From an uncultured Eubacteriales bacterium (GTDB lineage Bacteria > Bacillota > Clostridia > Oscillospirales > CAG-272), in contig CAKSPO010000023.1 of assembly GCA_934481515.1 (NCBI GenBank), positions 1-31,450 on the forward strand: DNA of 31,450 nt. Reading direction: 5' to 3'. Positions 24,538-31,450 of this stretch are shown one piece after another; position 1 is the first letter of the stretch, and each line of letters opens with the position of its first letter. The notes under the pieces were generated by a model. That model did no database searches. It was not told where the DNA came from and worked only from the letters and a program-made list of their open reading frames with translations. Made by a program: the position numbers and the translations under genes.

Positions 24538-25125
24538 TCAGCGGTTGGATGTCCGCTTTTTGGTTCTCTTTTTTGCTACGGAAAAGCCGAAGCTCCCGAG
24601 CTGCCGACCCAGTGCGTAATAATCTCCGTGTGCATAAGCGGCAAGCTCCGCACGCTCCAGATGCAGTTTGCCTTCCTGATCCAGCAGGCTCTCATCCACG
24701 TCGATGGCGACGATGTCGGCAAGGAACATATCGTGCGATCCCATCGGGATTATGTCCGTTACCCTGCATTCCATTGCCAGCGGGCTTTGTGCCAGGATGG
24801 GACATCGGATTTCGCTTGCCTTCTCCCGTGTCAGGCGACATCGCTCAAATTTATCCACCTTTGCTCCCGTATGAACACCGCAGTAATCCGCCGCGCGTAC
24901 CAGCGACACCGTGGTCAGGTGGACGGCGAATTCTCCGCTCTTGCGGATCAGTTCATAGGAATAGCGGGAGGGGCGGACGGAAATATAGGTTTTGGGCGGG
25001 ATGGTATTGGTGATTCCCGTCCATGCGACCGTAAAAACATTGTCGCGTTCTCCGTCCGAGCAGGTTACAAGCGTGGGAGGAACCGGAGAAAGCATTGCGC
25101 CGCCCCGCCATTTGATTTTTGCCAT
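24538..25125 (-). CDS. Flavin reductase-like (FMN-binding split barrel) protein
   Basis: A 195-residue protein of the flavin reductase-like family, with FMN-binding split-barrel fold. The N-terminal sequence PVPPTLVTCSDGERDNVFTV, then GITNTIPPKTYISVRPSRYS and FAVHLTT, is the usual signature for FMN contact and dimer formation. The C-terminus has a basic lysine/arginine tail. Substrate cannot be inferred. GGAGGAG directly upstream supports the ATG at 25125. It is the first gene of a minus-strand operon, with cysS 69 bp downstream. Confidence 0.88.
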   Translation of the reverse strand: MAKIKWRGGAMLSPVPPTLVTCSDGERDNVFTVAWTGITNTIPPKTYISVRPSRYSYELIRKSGEFAVHLTTVSLVRAADYCGVHTGAKVDKFERCRLTREKASEIRCPILAQSPLAMECRVTDIIPMGSHDMFLADIVAIDVDESLLDQEGKLHLERAELAAYAHGDYYALGRQLGSFGFSVAKKRTKKRTSNR

Positions 25126-25180
25126 TGTGCTCCTCCCTGTCTTTACGGGTTTGTTGCTTTTTCAAAAGCCATACAGATAT

Positions 25181-25209
25181 AGTATAGCACGTTTCCCGTA
25201 TCTTGTCAA
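25181..25209 (-). promoter_or_regulatory. Sigma-A promoter of the flavin reductase-cysS-gtrA-Na/Pi operon
   Basis: On the minus strand, TTGACA (complement of 25204-25209), 17 bp and TATACT (complement of 25181-25186). It is divergent from the promoter at 25259-25287. Confidence 0.9.
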
Positions 25210-25258
25210 GGGAACTGCCGGAGGCGATTTTGTCTTTCGACAAAAACTTCCGGAACGC

Positions 25259-25287
25259 TTGACAACTCCGCCGGGCTGTGGTAGAAT
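25259..25287 (+). promoter_or_regulatory. Sigma-A promoter of the ECF transporter gene
   Basis: TTGACA (25259-25264), 17 bp and TAGAAT (25282-25287). The leader is about 58 bases and contains a GC hairpin CCGCCGG/CCGGCGG (25297-25316). No known riboswitch class is recognised in it. Confidence 0.85.
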
Positions 25288-25351
25288 TTTTTTGTTCCGC
25301 CGGTTCGCTCCGGCGGGCAATTTCAGACTTCAGAAATCCGGAGAACCGTTT

Positions 25352-25897
25352 ATGAATCATACCGCTGTCAAAAAACTGACACTTTCCGCAATGTTCCTTG
25401 CCCTGGGACTGCTCCTCCCGTTTCTGACCGGACAAATCCAGCAGTTTGGGAATATGCTGCTTCCCATGCATCTGCCGGTGCTCCTGTGCGGTCTGCTTTG
25501 CGGCTGGAAGTACGGACTGGTGGTCGGTACCGCAACACCGCTGCTGCGTTCGCTTCTGTTTTTCATGCCGCCCTTCTTCCCCGCTGCGGTGGCAATGGCG
25601 TTTGAACTCGCAACCTACGGATGTATGACCGGGGTATTCCTGCTTCTGTCCGGTCGCCGTCTGCGGCATCCGCTGGCAAAGGTCTATGCCGCTCTGATTC
25701 CCGCGATGCTTCTCGGCAGAATCGTCTGGGGCGGCGTGATGACCGTTCTGATGGGGCTTGGCAAGGTCAGCTTTTCCTTCCAAATCTTCCTCACCTCCGC
25801 CTTTGTCACCGCCCTTCCCGGCATTGTTTTGCAGTTGGTGCTGATTCCCGCGCTGGTTCTGCTCCTGCAACGCACGGGGCTTTGGAAAGCGGAATAA
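25352..25897 (+). CDS. ECF transporter S component
   Basis: Substrate-binding membrane subunit of an energy-coupling factor transporter, which works with shared EcfA, EcfA' and EcfT subunits encoded elsewhere. The 181-residue protein has about six membrane spans. The block NMLLPMHLPVLLCGLLCGWKYG, then TPLLRSLLFFMPPFFPAAVAMAFE, is typical of clostridial S components, some of which are annotated as pantothenate transporters; the substrate here is not certain. The ATG at 25352 follows GGAG and lies about 58 bases after the promoter. The frame stays open far upstream but that part lies opposite the flavin reductase-like gene. A terminator closes it. Confidence 0.9.
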   Translation: MNHTAVKKLTLSAMFLALGLLLPFLTGQIQQFGNMLLPMHLPVLLCGLLCGWKYGLVVGTATPLLRSLLFFMPPFFPAAVAMAFELATYGCMTGVFLLLSGRRLRHPLAKVYAALIPAMLLGRIVWGGVMTVLMGLGKVSFSFQIFLTSAFVTALPGIVLQLVLIPALVLLLQRTGLWKAE

Positions 25898-25909
25898 ATT
25901 GCTGTATCC

Positions 25910-25949
25910 GGAAGCGGAAGCCGTTTGCACACGGCTTCCGCTTCCTTTT
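25910..25949 (+). terminator. Intrinsic terminator of the ECF transporter gene
   Basis: Perfect 14-bp arms (25910-25923 and 25932-25945) with an 8-base loop, followed by TTTT. Confidence 0.92.
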
Positions 25950-25960
25950 CCCGCCCTGCC

Positions 25961-25989
25961 TTGACAAGCGCTTTTTCAGATGGTATAAT
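25961..25989 (+). promoter_or_regulatory. Consensus sigma-A promoter of the HELGH protein gene
   Basis: TTGACA (25961-25966), 17 bp and TATAAT (25984-25989), both boxes perfect. Confidence 0.92.
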
Positions 25990-26059
25990 GATAACAATAT
26001 ACAAACAAAGAGTCGGTTGTTTCCGAAAAAATTCCGAATGTTTGCAAGGAGGGTCCGGT

Positions 26060-26872
26060 GTGAGCGATCTGCTTTTTTCTTTTCTCCGCTGCATGGGAGA
26101 ATTGCTTCTTCTGACCCTTGGCACCTTTCTGGTCTGCGGCTATGCGGTGCATCTTTGTTCCCTTTTGTTCTCCCGCCTGATCGGCGGCGCCTCCGGACAT
26201 GTTTTTGATGTGACCTCCGTCATCGGTACGCCGGTGCATGAACTGGGACACGCGCTGATGTGTCTGCTCTTCTGTCACAAAATCACCGACATGAAGCTCT
26301 GGTCTCCGCGTTCCGATTCCGGTGTTTACGGCTATGTGGAGCATACCTACCGGAAAAAGAACCCGTGGGCACGCTTCGGCAATCTCTTCATCGGTCTCGG
26401 TCCGATTTTCAGCGGACTCGGCGTTGTGGTTCTGATGCTCTGGCTGTGCTTTCCCCCCCAGTGGGACGCTTACCTTTCCGCCTCCGGAGCGGCGCTGGAA
26501 AGCGGAATTTCCGTACGGATGCTGTGGGAAAACCTGTTCTCCCTGCTTCTCTCCATCCCCGGAGCCTTCCGTCAGGAATTCGGTCGATCGCTTTTGGGCC
26601 TGTTGGTCATCCTCTCCGTTTCCCTGCACATTCAGCTGAGCTGGGCGGACATCCGGAACAGTCTTTCTGCCATGCCGTTCTACCTGCTTCTGACGGCGGT
26701 CGCTTCGGCGGTCATTCTCGGTCTGCACGCACAGGAGCATGTCAGGAACGTTCTGGTGCTCTGGAATCTGCGGATGTGGTCGGTCTTCTGCATTGTCATC
26801 GCGTTCTCGCTGGTCTGGGTGGCAATCGGGATGCTGGTACGTCTGATCCGCGCCCTGATTCACTGCTTCTGA
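26060..26872 (+). CDS. Membrane metalloprotease-like protein (HELGH)
   Basis: A 270-residue integral membrane protein with the zinc-protease motif HELGH at 60-64 inside a predicted span, followed by GNLFIGLGPIFSG near 107-119, which may be the second conserved region of an M50-like (site-2 type) peptidase. About six hydrophobic spans are visible, including four after residue 140. The start is a GTG at 26060, 7 bases after AAGGAGG; the open frame upstream covers the promoter and so is not translated. The gene is followed by the GNAT_C gene after 25 bp. A peptidase role is inferred from the motif; a second metal ligand is not clear. Confidence 0.75.
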   Translation: MSDLLFSFLRCMGELLLLTLGTFLVCGYAVHLCSLLFSRLIGGASGHVFDVTSVIGTPVHELGHALMCLLFCHKITDMKLWSPRSDSGVYGYVEHTYRKKNPWARFGNLFIGLGPIFSGLGVVVLMLWLCFPPQWDAYLSASGAALESGISVRMLWENLFSLLLSIPGAFRQEFGRSLLGLLVILSVSLHIQLSWADIRNSLSAMPFYLLLTAVASAVILGLHAQEHVRNVLVLWNLRMWSVFCIVIAFSLVWVAIGMLVRLIRALIHCF

Positions 26873-26897
26873 AAACTCTCCCGGAGGTATTGCCCCG

Positions 26898-27836
26898 ATG
26901 AAAACCTATGTAGCCTCTTTTTTGGAAGAATTCCGTTACGATGACCGCGACCGTGCGGTTCTCCTTTCTCTGTGCGATGCAATCGAAGCAAATCCGGTGG
27001 CTCTCGCGGAATGGGAGTCGCTCTGCCGTGTGGATCAGGAGGACCCGCACTGTGATCTTAATCCGCTCCGGAAACGTGCCGGGGAGCTTTCCACCCTTCT
27101 TCGGGTACATTCTTATACTCTTCAGCTCCTTTTCTTCATCTCTCTGTCGGAAAAGCTCCGGCAACGGTATGCGGAACAAGGAATTCCCGACTCCGTTTTT
27201 CACGACAGTATGTGCGATCTGCGCTACAAAACGGAAGAATGCAGGGAAGTCTACGGCATTTGCGGCAGCTTTGTCGCATCGTGGTTCATCGGCTTTTTCA
27301 GGATGACCCGCTTTGCTCTCGGGAGGCTTCAGTTTGAATTGATTCCGCTCGGGCGCTCCTATCAAAAGGGAAAGCTCTGCCTCTCGCCGGAGCAATCGGT
27401 AATCAATATACACATTCCGCGCTCCGGCAAGCCACTGACTCCGGGTGCCTGCGACGATGCGTTCCGGCGTGCCGCTGTATTCTTTGCGCCGGAGCTTGCA
27501 AAAGAAAATTCCGGAAAGATCCCGGAACAGATTCCGTTTGTCTGCGATTCCTGGCTCCTCTATCCGGAAAACCGGTTCCTTTTCCCGGAAGGAAGCAATC
27601 TTCGAGCTTTTTTTGACCGCTTTGAAATTACGGAATTCAAGACGGATACCGACGGGCACCCGAATTTTTGGCGCCTGTTTGACCGGGCTTATAACGGAAA
27701 CCCGGACACCCTGCCATACGATACCTCGCTCCGCCGTGCCTATGTGGATCACCTCCGCGCCGGAGGAAATCTCGGAACCGGCTTCGGCATCTTCCTTCTT
27801 CCGACATCGGCAGATGCCGATTGCGATGTAATATGA
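26898..27836 (+). CDS. Acyltransferase domain-containing protein (NAT_N/GNAT_C type)
   Basis: A 312-residue protein resembling the two-part NAT_N plus GNAT_C family, annotated as acyltransferase. The N-terminal half is helical. The C-terminal half has WFIGFFRMTRFALGRLQFE near 130-150, then INIHIPRSG and CDDAFRRAAVFF, then CDSWLLYPENRFLFPEGSN, the usual signature order. The substrate of the family is not established to my knowledge. GGAGG lies 11 bases before the ATG. It is the second gene of an operon started at 25961 and ends at the terminator at 27874-27901. Confidence 0.8.
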   Translation: MKTYVASFLEEFRYDDRDRAVLLSLCDAIEANPVALAEWESLCRVDQEDPHCDLNPLRKRAGELSTLLRVHSYTLQLLFFISLSEKLRQRYAEQGIPDSVFHDSMCDLRYKTEECREVYGICGSFVASWFIGFFRMTRFALGRLQFELIPLGRSYQKGKLCLSPEQSVINIHIPRSGKPLTPGACDDAFRRAAVFFAPELAKENSGKIPEQIPFVCDSWLLYPENRFLFPEGSNLRAFFDRFEITEFKTDTDGHPNFWRLFDRAYNGNPDTLPYDTSLRRAYVDHLRAGGNLGTGFGIFLLPTSADADCDVI

Positions 27837-27873
27837 GCGGCGGTTTGAAAAACCAATATTGTAACGACCCCTT

Positions 27874-27901
27874 AAAAAATGCCGGAATCCCGGCATTTTT
27901 T
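27874..27901 (+). terminator. Intrinsic terminator of the HELGH/GNAT_C operon
   Basis: Perfect 12-bp stem (AAAAAATGCCGG at 27874-27885 and its complement at 27890-27901) with a 4-base loop. A- and T-runs on either side of the GC core allow function on both strands. Confidence 0.9.
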
Positions 27902-28069
27902 GACGCGCTCCCGGGCTTTTTTGGCTTTGTACCGCTTGGATTTTCGATTTCTTTCAGAGCCTTCAGGAAAAACGGCAGTGCCTTGTCATTGAGCTCAATG
28001 TCAACGGCGGTGTGAAAATCCGTTTTGGTTTTTCACACCGCCTTTACACCCGACATGCGGTTTCGCAGG
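27902..28069 (-). other. Non-coding gap with hairpin, palindrome and a possible relic frame
   Basis: A 13-bp hairpin (GGCGGTGTGAAAA at 28006-28018, complement at 28030-28042) may terminate spoVAE transcription. A 14-bp palindrome CATTGAGCTCAATG is at 27987-28000. On the minus strand one frame reads VDIELNDKALPFFLKALKEI, which looks protein-like, but a TGA at 28017-28019 separates it from the nearest ATG (about 28055) and no ribosome site is seen. It may be a relic. Confidence 0.4.
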
Positions 28070-28438
28070 TCATGATTTTGGCTTTCCTTTTACAATCAGG
28101 CTGGCGAGAAAGCCGAACACCAATGCCGCCGCGATACCGCCGGCAGAAGCGCGGAGTCCGCCCGTCAGGGCGCCGAGCAGTCCCTGTTCCTCCACCGCCG
28201 CCTTTACGCCTTTGCTGATAAGATAGCCGAAACCGGTCAACGGAACCGTTGCTCCGGCTCCGGCGAATTCGGCAAACGGACGATAAATTCCCACTGCGCC
28301 GAGCGCCACTCCCGCCACGACGTAAACTACCAAAATCCGTGCCGGGGTCAGCTTGGTGCGGTCAATCAGAATCTGTGCAATTACGCAAAGCGCTCCCCCG
28401 CAAAGAAACGACCAAAGATACGGCAAGATTGCAGACAT
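28070..28438 (-). CDS. spoVAE: Stage V sporulation protein AE
   Basis: Small membrane subunit of the SpoVA channel, which moves dipicolinic acid into the developing spore and out at germination. The 122-residue protein has three or four hydrophobic spans and the family pattern YLWSFLCGGALCVIAQILID then TKLTPARILVVYVV, matching SpoVAEb-type proteins in length and sequence. GGGAGG lies upstream of the ATG at 28438. It starts 15 bp after the spoVAD stop, so both are co-transcribed. The conserved ISKGVKAAVEEQGLLGALTGGL block supports the call. Confidence 0.94.
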   Translation of the reverse strand: MSAILPYLWSFLCGGALCVIAQILIDRTKLTPARILVVYVVAGVALGAVGIYRPFAEFAGAGATVPLTGFGYLISKGVKAAVEEQGLLGALTGGLRASAGGIAAALVFGFLASLIVKGKPKS

Positions 28439-28453
28439 TGTTTTTTCCTCCCT

Positions 28454-29467
28454 TTATCCGGCTTCAATCTCGAGCAGATGTGCCACTGCCGGAATCTTCT
28501 GTCCCTGCTTGATGCTGTCCGGGCTCATCATGGCTCCAGTGGAGAGAAACAGCATCCGCCGGATCTCACCGCGCTCCACCGCCGGCAACAGAAGCGCCGC
28601 CAGCACAATTGCGGAACAGCCGCATCCGGAGCCTCCGCAGTGCACATCCTGCGCCTTTCGATTGTAAATCAGCTGTCCGCAGTCCGTGTACCGCTCCCCC
28701 ATTTCATAGCCAGACGCACGCATCAGCTCCTCCAGAATGGCTCCGCCCTCAAAGCCGAGGTCTCCCGTGACGATCCGGTCGTATGCTTCCGGTCGGGTCC
28801 CGGTCTCCCGGAAAAACCTTGTCAGCGTTTCCTCTGCCGCCGGTGCCATTGCGGCTCCCATATTGTTCGGGTCGCTGATTCCCTTCTCCAGCGCCCGTCC
28901 CGGCATGGCGCGCCGGATGACCGCTTTCCCGCGGCTTTGCTCCGGGTAAGTGCCAGCATCTCCGAGCAGGAAGGCGCCTGCTCCCGTCACTGTCCACTGC
29001 GCGGTCGGCGGACGCTGGGAGCCGTATTCCAGCGGTGTACGGTACTGCCGCTCCGCAGAGCAATAATGCGAGGAGGTTACGGCGGCGCAGATATCATAAA
29101 TCCGGTGGCTTACCATAGTCCCCGCAAGAATCAGCCCTTCCGCGCAGGTGGAGCAGGCTCCGTAAAGTCCGAAATACGGAATATCAAAGTCCAACAGTCC
29201 GTAGGCGGAGCCGACGCACTGGTTCAGAAGGTCTCCGGCAAACAGTGCGCCGACCTCGCTGTCCCGCCGTCCCGCCTTGGCAAGCGCCGTATTGAGCGCC
29301 ATCCGTTGCATTTCGCTCTCCGCACTCTCCCATGTTCCGGTTCCGAATCTGCCGCTTCTGTCCCGGAGGTCAAACAAATCTCCCAAGGGTCCTGCCGCCT
29401 CCTTTTCCCCCGCGACGCTTGCCGCCGACAGGAATGCGGCATTCAGTGAAATCCATGTTTTCCCCAT
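28454..29467 (-). CDS. spoVAD: Stage V sporulation protein AD
   Basis: Dipicolinic acid-binding, thiolase-fold subunit of the SpoVA channel, at the spore inner membrane. The 337-residue length is normal. Conserved family segments include GDLLNQCVGSAYGLL, FGLYGACSTCAEG, SSHYCSAERQYRTPLEYGSQ and CGGSGCGCSA. AAGGAG is 8 bases before the ATG at 29467. A candidate sigma-G promoter lies at 29494-29523. In most spore formers spoVAC precedes spoVAD; here the upstream neighbour is a divergent lipoprotein gene and spoVAC is not in this window. Confidence 0.96.
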   Translation of the reverse strand: MGKTWISLNAAFLSAASVAGEKEAAGPLGDLFDLRDRSGRFGTGTWESAESEMQRMALNTALAKAGRRDSEVGALFAGDLLNQCVGSAYGLLDFDIPYFGLYGACSTCAEGLILAGTMVSHRIYDICAAVTSSHYCSAERQYRTPLEYGSQRPPTAQWTVTGAGAFLLGDAGTYPEQSRGKAVIRRAMPGRALEKGISDPNNMGAAMAPAAEETLTRFFRETGTRPEAYDRIVTGDLGFEGGAILEELMRASGYEMGERYTDCGQLIYNRKAQDVHCGGSGCGCSAIVLAALLLPAVERGEIRRMLFLSTGAMMSPDSIKQGQKIPAVAHLLEIEAG

Positions 29468-29493
29468 TCTTCCGCTCCTTTTCCGTTTGCTTT

Positions 29494-29523
29494 TATTCTG
29501 TCGGAAAAGCGGCTGTTTTATGC
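29494..29523 (-). promoter_or_regulatory. Candidate sigma-G promoter of spoVAD-spoVAE
   Basis: On the minus strand, GCATA (complement of 29519-29523), 18 bp, then CAGAATA (complement of 29494-29500). The -35 box matches the Bacillus sigma-G pattern (GHATR) and the -10 differs from CATWHTA at one base. It lies about 27 bp before the start codon, fitting a forespore-specific gene. This is inference from the B. subtilis consensus. Confidence 0.5.
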
Positions 29524-29623
29524 GCCGGAGCGGCTTCTTCCGGTATTTTTCCGGCTCCTTTGTTCCGGTCGGAATCCGGGTCGTTTTCCGGTAAAAAATT
29601 TTTTAAAAAAAAACAGGTTCTCA

Positions 29624-29652
29624 TTGACAACATTCTTCAACTATGTTATACT
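29624..29652 (+). promoter_or_regulatory. Sigma-A promoter of the SH3b lipoprotein gene
   Basis: TTGACA (29624-29629), 17 bp and TATACT (29647-29652). An A/T-rich stretch at 29591-29612 precedes it. The leader to 29756 is about 100 bases and has a small hairpin (GAGCCG/CGGCTC, about 29700-29725). Confidence 0.85.
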
Positions 29653-29755
29653 ATACTTTGGATAGTTGGGGATGTTTTTATCCCTCTCATAAATCGGACG
29701 AGCCGTTTTTTGTCCTCCGCGGCTCAGAAATTCAAGGAAAGGATGTCATGCAAGA

Positions 29756-31216
29756 ATGAAAAAAAGAATTTTGGCAATCTTACTCGCAGGTCTTCTGACC
29801 GCGTCTTTTGCTTCCTGCGTCAGCTCCGGAACGCGGGAAGATCCCTCCGGCACCGAAAGCCGTCAGGAAACCCCTACTACTACACCGAATCAGGGCGACC
29901 CGGAAAATCCCTCCCTCAGCTGGACGGAGGTGGATCAGACCGTTTATACCACCGACAGTGTGAAACTCCGGGAATCCGCTTCCTCTGCCGCAAAGGTTTT
30001 GGAAACGCTTCCGGCGGCGACCGAGTTGCATCGCGTCAAAACCAGCACCGCATGGAGCGAGGTGGAGTACAACGGAAAGACCGGATATGTTTCCAACGCC
30101 TACATCACGACCGTGGACATTCTCGGTAAAAACTTCACACCGGTGGACGGCGGCTCCAAGATCATGTATGCCAATGCGGCATGCAATGTCCGGCTCTACC
30201 CTTCCACGGATGATTTCTCCAAGAAGGTCGGCTCCTACAAAATGAACGACGAGGTCAAGGTGCTTGCCACCAATGAAAAGTGGGCAAAGATTGAGTACAA
30301 GACCTCTTCCGGAACCGCAACCTACTTTATTTCGCTCAGCTGTCTCTCCTCGACCAAGGTGACCGACCCCAATGATCCGAAGCAGTATGAGGGACTGTTC
30401 ACTGACTGCGAGAAGAAAACAATGTACACCACGGGAACGGTGGCTTTGCGGAAGGTTCCTTCCACTGCGACCGGCGTTACGGTGCTGGACTACCTGAAAC
30501 AGGGTGTCAAGGTAACGGCACTCAAGACCGGAACGGCAAACGAGATCAACTGGACCTATGTGGAGGCAGAGTTGCCGCCGCAGAAGGAAGGTGATCCGGT
30601 ACAGTATATCAAGGGATATGTCAGCAGCAAATACCTCTCCGAAAGCTCCACCACCAAGGTGACGATTGACGAATTGCTGGCGGCTTATCCGGGTTCGTTT
30701 ACCAAGGTGAGCAAAACCATGTATGTGCTGGCTTCGGTGGATGCGCTGAATGCCCGCACCTCTCCGGAAATCATCAATGACGACAAGACGACCGGTACCA
30801 AGAGCAATGTCGGAGCGATTCTGACGTCGAAGGAAAAGGTGACAGTGGTTGCCGTCGGAAACTACAACGACAACAACTGGTGTGTGATTGAATACAAGAA
30901 TGGCGAATTCTATTTCGTTTCCTCCTCTCACCTGACTTCCAGTGCGGACGGCAAAGTGGTTCTGACGCTGGAGGACATCAAGGTCAAGTATCCGGAGTTT
31001 ACGGTGCTGGAAACTGCCGAGAAAGCAACCGCATCCGGAACCGTCAACTGCTATGAGACTCCGGAAGCCGCAGACAAGCCCGCAAAGGCTCTCAGCAAGG
31101 GGGATCAGGTCACGATCGTTGCCAAGCAGACCGGTGCAGACCGCAATGTATGGTGTATCATTCAGCTGGAAGAAGGCGGAACGCTCTACTTTGCCGCCAT
31201 GTCGCTCTTTGAGTAA
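29756..31216 (+). CDS. Lipoprotein with about five SH3b-like repeats
   Basis: A 486-residue surface lipoprotein. Residues 1-20 are a signal peptide ending in FAS before C21 (lipobox). A proline/threonine-rich linker runs to about residue 55. Then about five diverged repeats follow (roughly 60-118, 133-205, 220-300, 322-395, 408-486), each with a Tyr, LR/VRL/LNART/NCYETP and a closing W or Y plus GYVS/YFVSS pattern, typical of bacterial SH3 domains that bind cell-wall peptides. There is no catalytic domain, so it is likely a wall-binding or adaptor protein. The ATG at 29756 follows GGAAAGGA. Its role is not known. Confidence 0.88.
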   Translation: MKKRILAILLAGLLTASFASCVSSGTREDPSGTESRQETPTTTPNQGDPENPSLSWTEVDQTVYTTDSVKLRESASSAAKVLETLPAATELHRVKTSTAWSEVEYNGKTGYVSNAYITTVDILGKNFTPVDGGSKIMYANAACNVRLYPSTDDFSKKVGSYKMNDEVKVLATNEKWAKIEYKTSSGTATYFISLSCLSSTKVTDPNDPKQYEGLFTDCEKKTMYTTGTVALRKVPSTATGVTVLDYLKQGVKVTALKTGTANEINWTYVEAELPPQKEGDPVQYIKGYVSSKYLSESSTTKVTIDELLAAYPGSFTKVSKTMYVLASVDALNARTSPEIINDDKTTGTKSNVGAILTSKEKVTVVAVGNYNDNNWCVIEYKNGEFYFVSSSHLTSSADGKVVLTLEDIKVKYPEFTVLETAEKATASGTVNCYETPEAADKPAKALSKGDQVTIVAKQTGADRNVWCIIQLEEGGTLYFAAMSLFE

Positions 31217-31233
31217 TTCTGCGATCCATAGAC

Positions 31234-31270
31234 AAAAGGCTGTAAAAGCGAACGCTTTTACAGCCTTTTT
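31234..31270 (+). terminator. Intrinsic terminator of the SH3b lipoprotein gene
   Basis: Arms of up to 17 bases (31234-31250 and 31253-31269) are complementary, with AAAAGGCTGTAAAAGCG on the left, and T-runs at the end. It is 17 bp past the stop. Confidence 0.92.
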
Positions 31271-31346
31271 GCTTCGGTATATTGCCGTTGGAAAAATACC
31301 ATTGATATTAGGTTCACCCGGAATGTCAGTGCGGTTTCCTTAGAAG

Positions 31347-31450
31347 CGGGTGGGTTGACCCTGCCCCTACGAGGGGTAGAGGAAATTTTTTATTCAGCAG
31401 AAGCCGGATGCGTAATGACAAATAGGATTTTTTCGCCCAGCAGAAGCCGG
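31347..31450 (-). repeat. Inverted partial copy of the left-end repeat
   Basis: 31347-31370 is the terminal-repeat sequence of the elements at 175 and 511, on the opposite strand, with two or three mismatches. 31400-31438 is a perfect 39-base reverse-complement match to 444-482. The internal part of the element, with its hairpin, is missing: only about ten bases remain at 31337-31346. The copy runs off the window end. Confidence 0.85.

Noticed and set aside
25297..25316. Riboswitch (for example preQ1 or a vitamin type) in the ECF transporter leader
   Set aside because: The leader is about 58 bases with a plain 7-bp hairpin and none of the known conserved motifs I could recognise.

Overview
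The window reads as chromosomal DNA from a spore-forming, GC-rich member of the Clostridia (Firmicutes), plausibly an Oscillospirales or Christensenellales relative. Evidence: AAAGGAG-type ribosome binding sites, consensus sigma-A promoters (TTGACA, 17 bp, TATAAT), the spoVAD-spoVAE pair, a YlbF-family protein with a cysteine-rich tail inside a miaB-ylbF-mutS-mutL cluster, and clostridial-type GT8, CmpB-like and ECF transporter genes. The genus is inference. I found no rRNA, tRNA, CRISPR array, phage or transposase gene.

Layout, left to right. 1-1000: no gene, but two near-identical ~335-bp repeat units, each holding a MITE-like element with terminal inverted repeats; a related copy in inverted orientation closes the window (31347-31450). 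1016-3955 (+): argG and argH, the last two steps of arginine synthesis, with promoter and terminator. 3956-4450: non-coding, with short direct repeats. 4451-8030 (+): a tightly packed operon of PlsC-like acyltransferase, GT8, GT8 and PlsC-like acyltransferase, probably making an acylated envelope glycolipid; both acyltransferases depart from the usual HX4D motif. 8050-8914 (+): a single membrane protein whose promoter lies inside the terminator hairpin of the preceding operon. 9055-11489 (+): YjdF/DUF2238-like protein, CmpB-like protein and a membrane-tethered XRE regulator. 11490-12064: non-coding, with a perfect hairpin that hides a Shine-Dalgarno sequence on the minus strand.

12065-20435 (-): miaB, ylbF, mutS, mutL, tgt, combining tRNA modification with DNA mismatch repair, from a promoter at 20407-20435. 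20626-25209 (-): flavin reductase-like gene, cysS, gtrA and a Na/Pi cotransporter with PhoU domain, from a promoter at 25181-25209 to a terminator at 20626-20660. 25259-25949 (+): ECF transporter S component, divergent from that operon. 25961-27901 (+): HELGH membrane metalloprotease-like protein and a GNAT_C-type acyltransferase. 28070-29523 (-): spoVAD and spoVAE, used in dipicolinic acid handling in spores, with a candidate sigma-G promoter and without spoVAC. 29624-31270 (+): lipoprotein with about five SH3b-like repeats.

Most genes are standard housekeeping genes. The best candidates for something undescribed are the acyltransferase/GT8 operon, the hairpin at 11818-11853, and the MITE-like repeat family at both ends.
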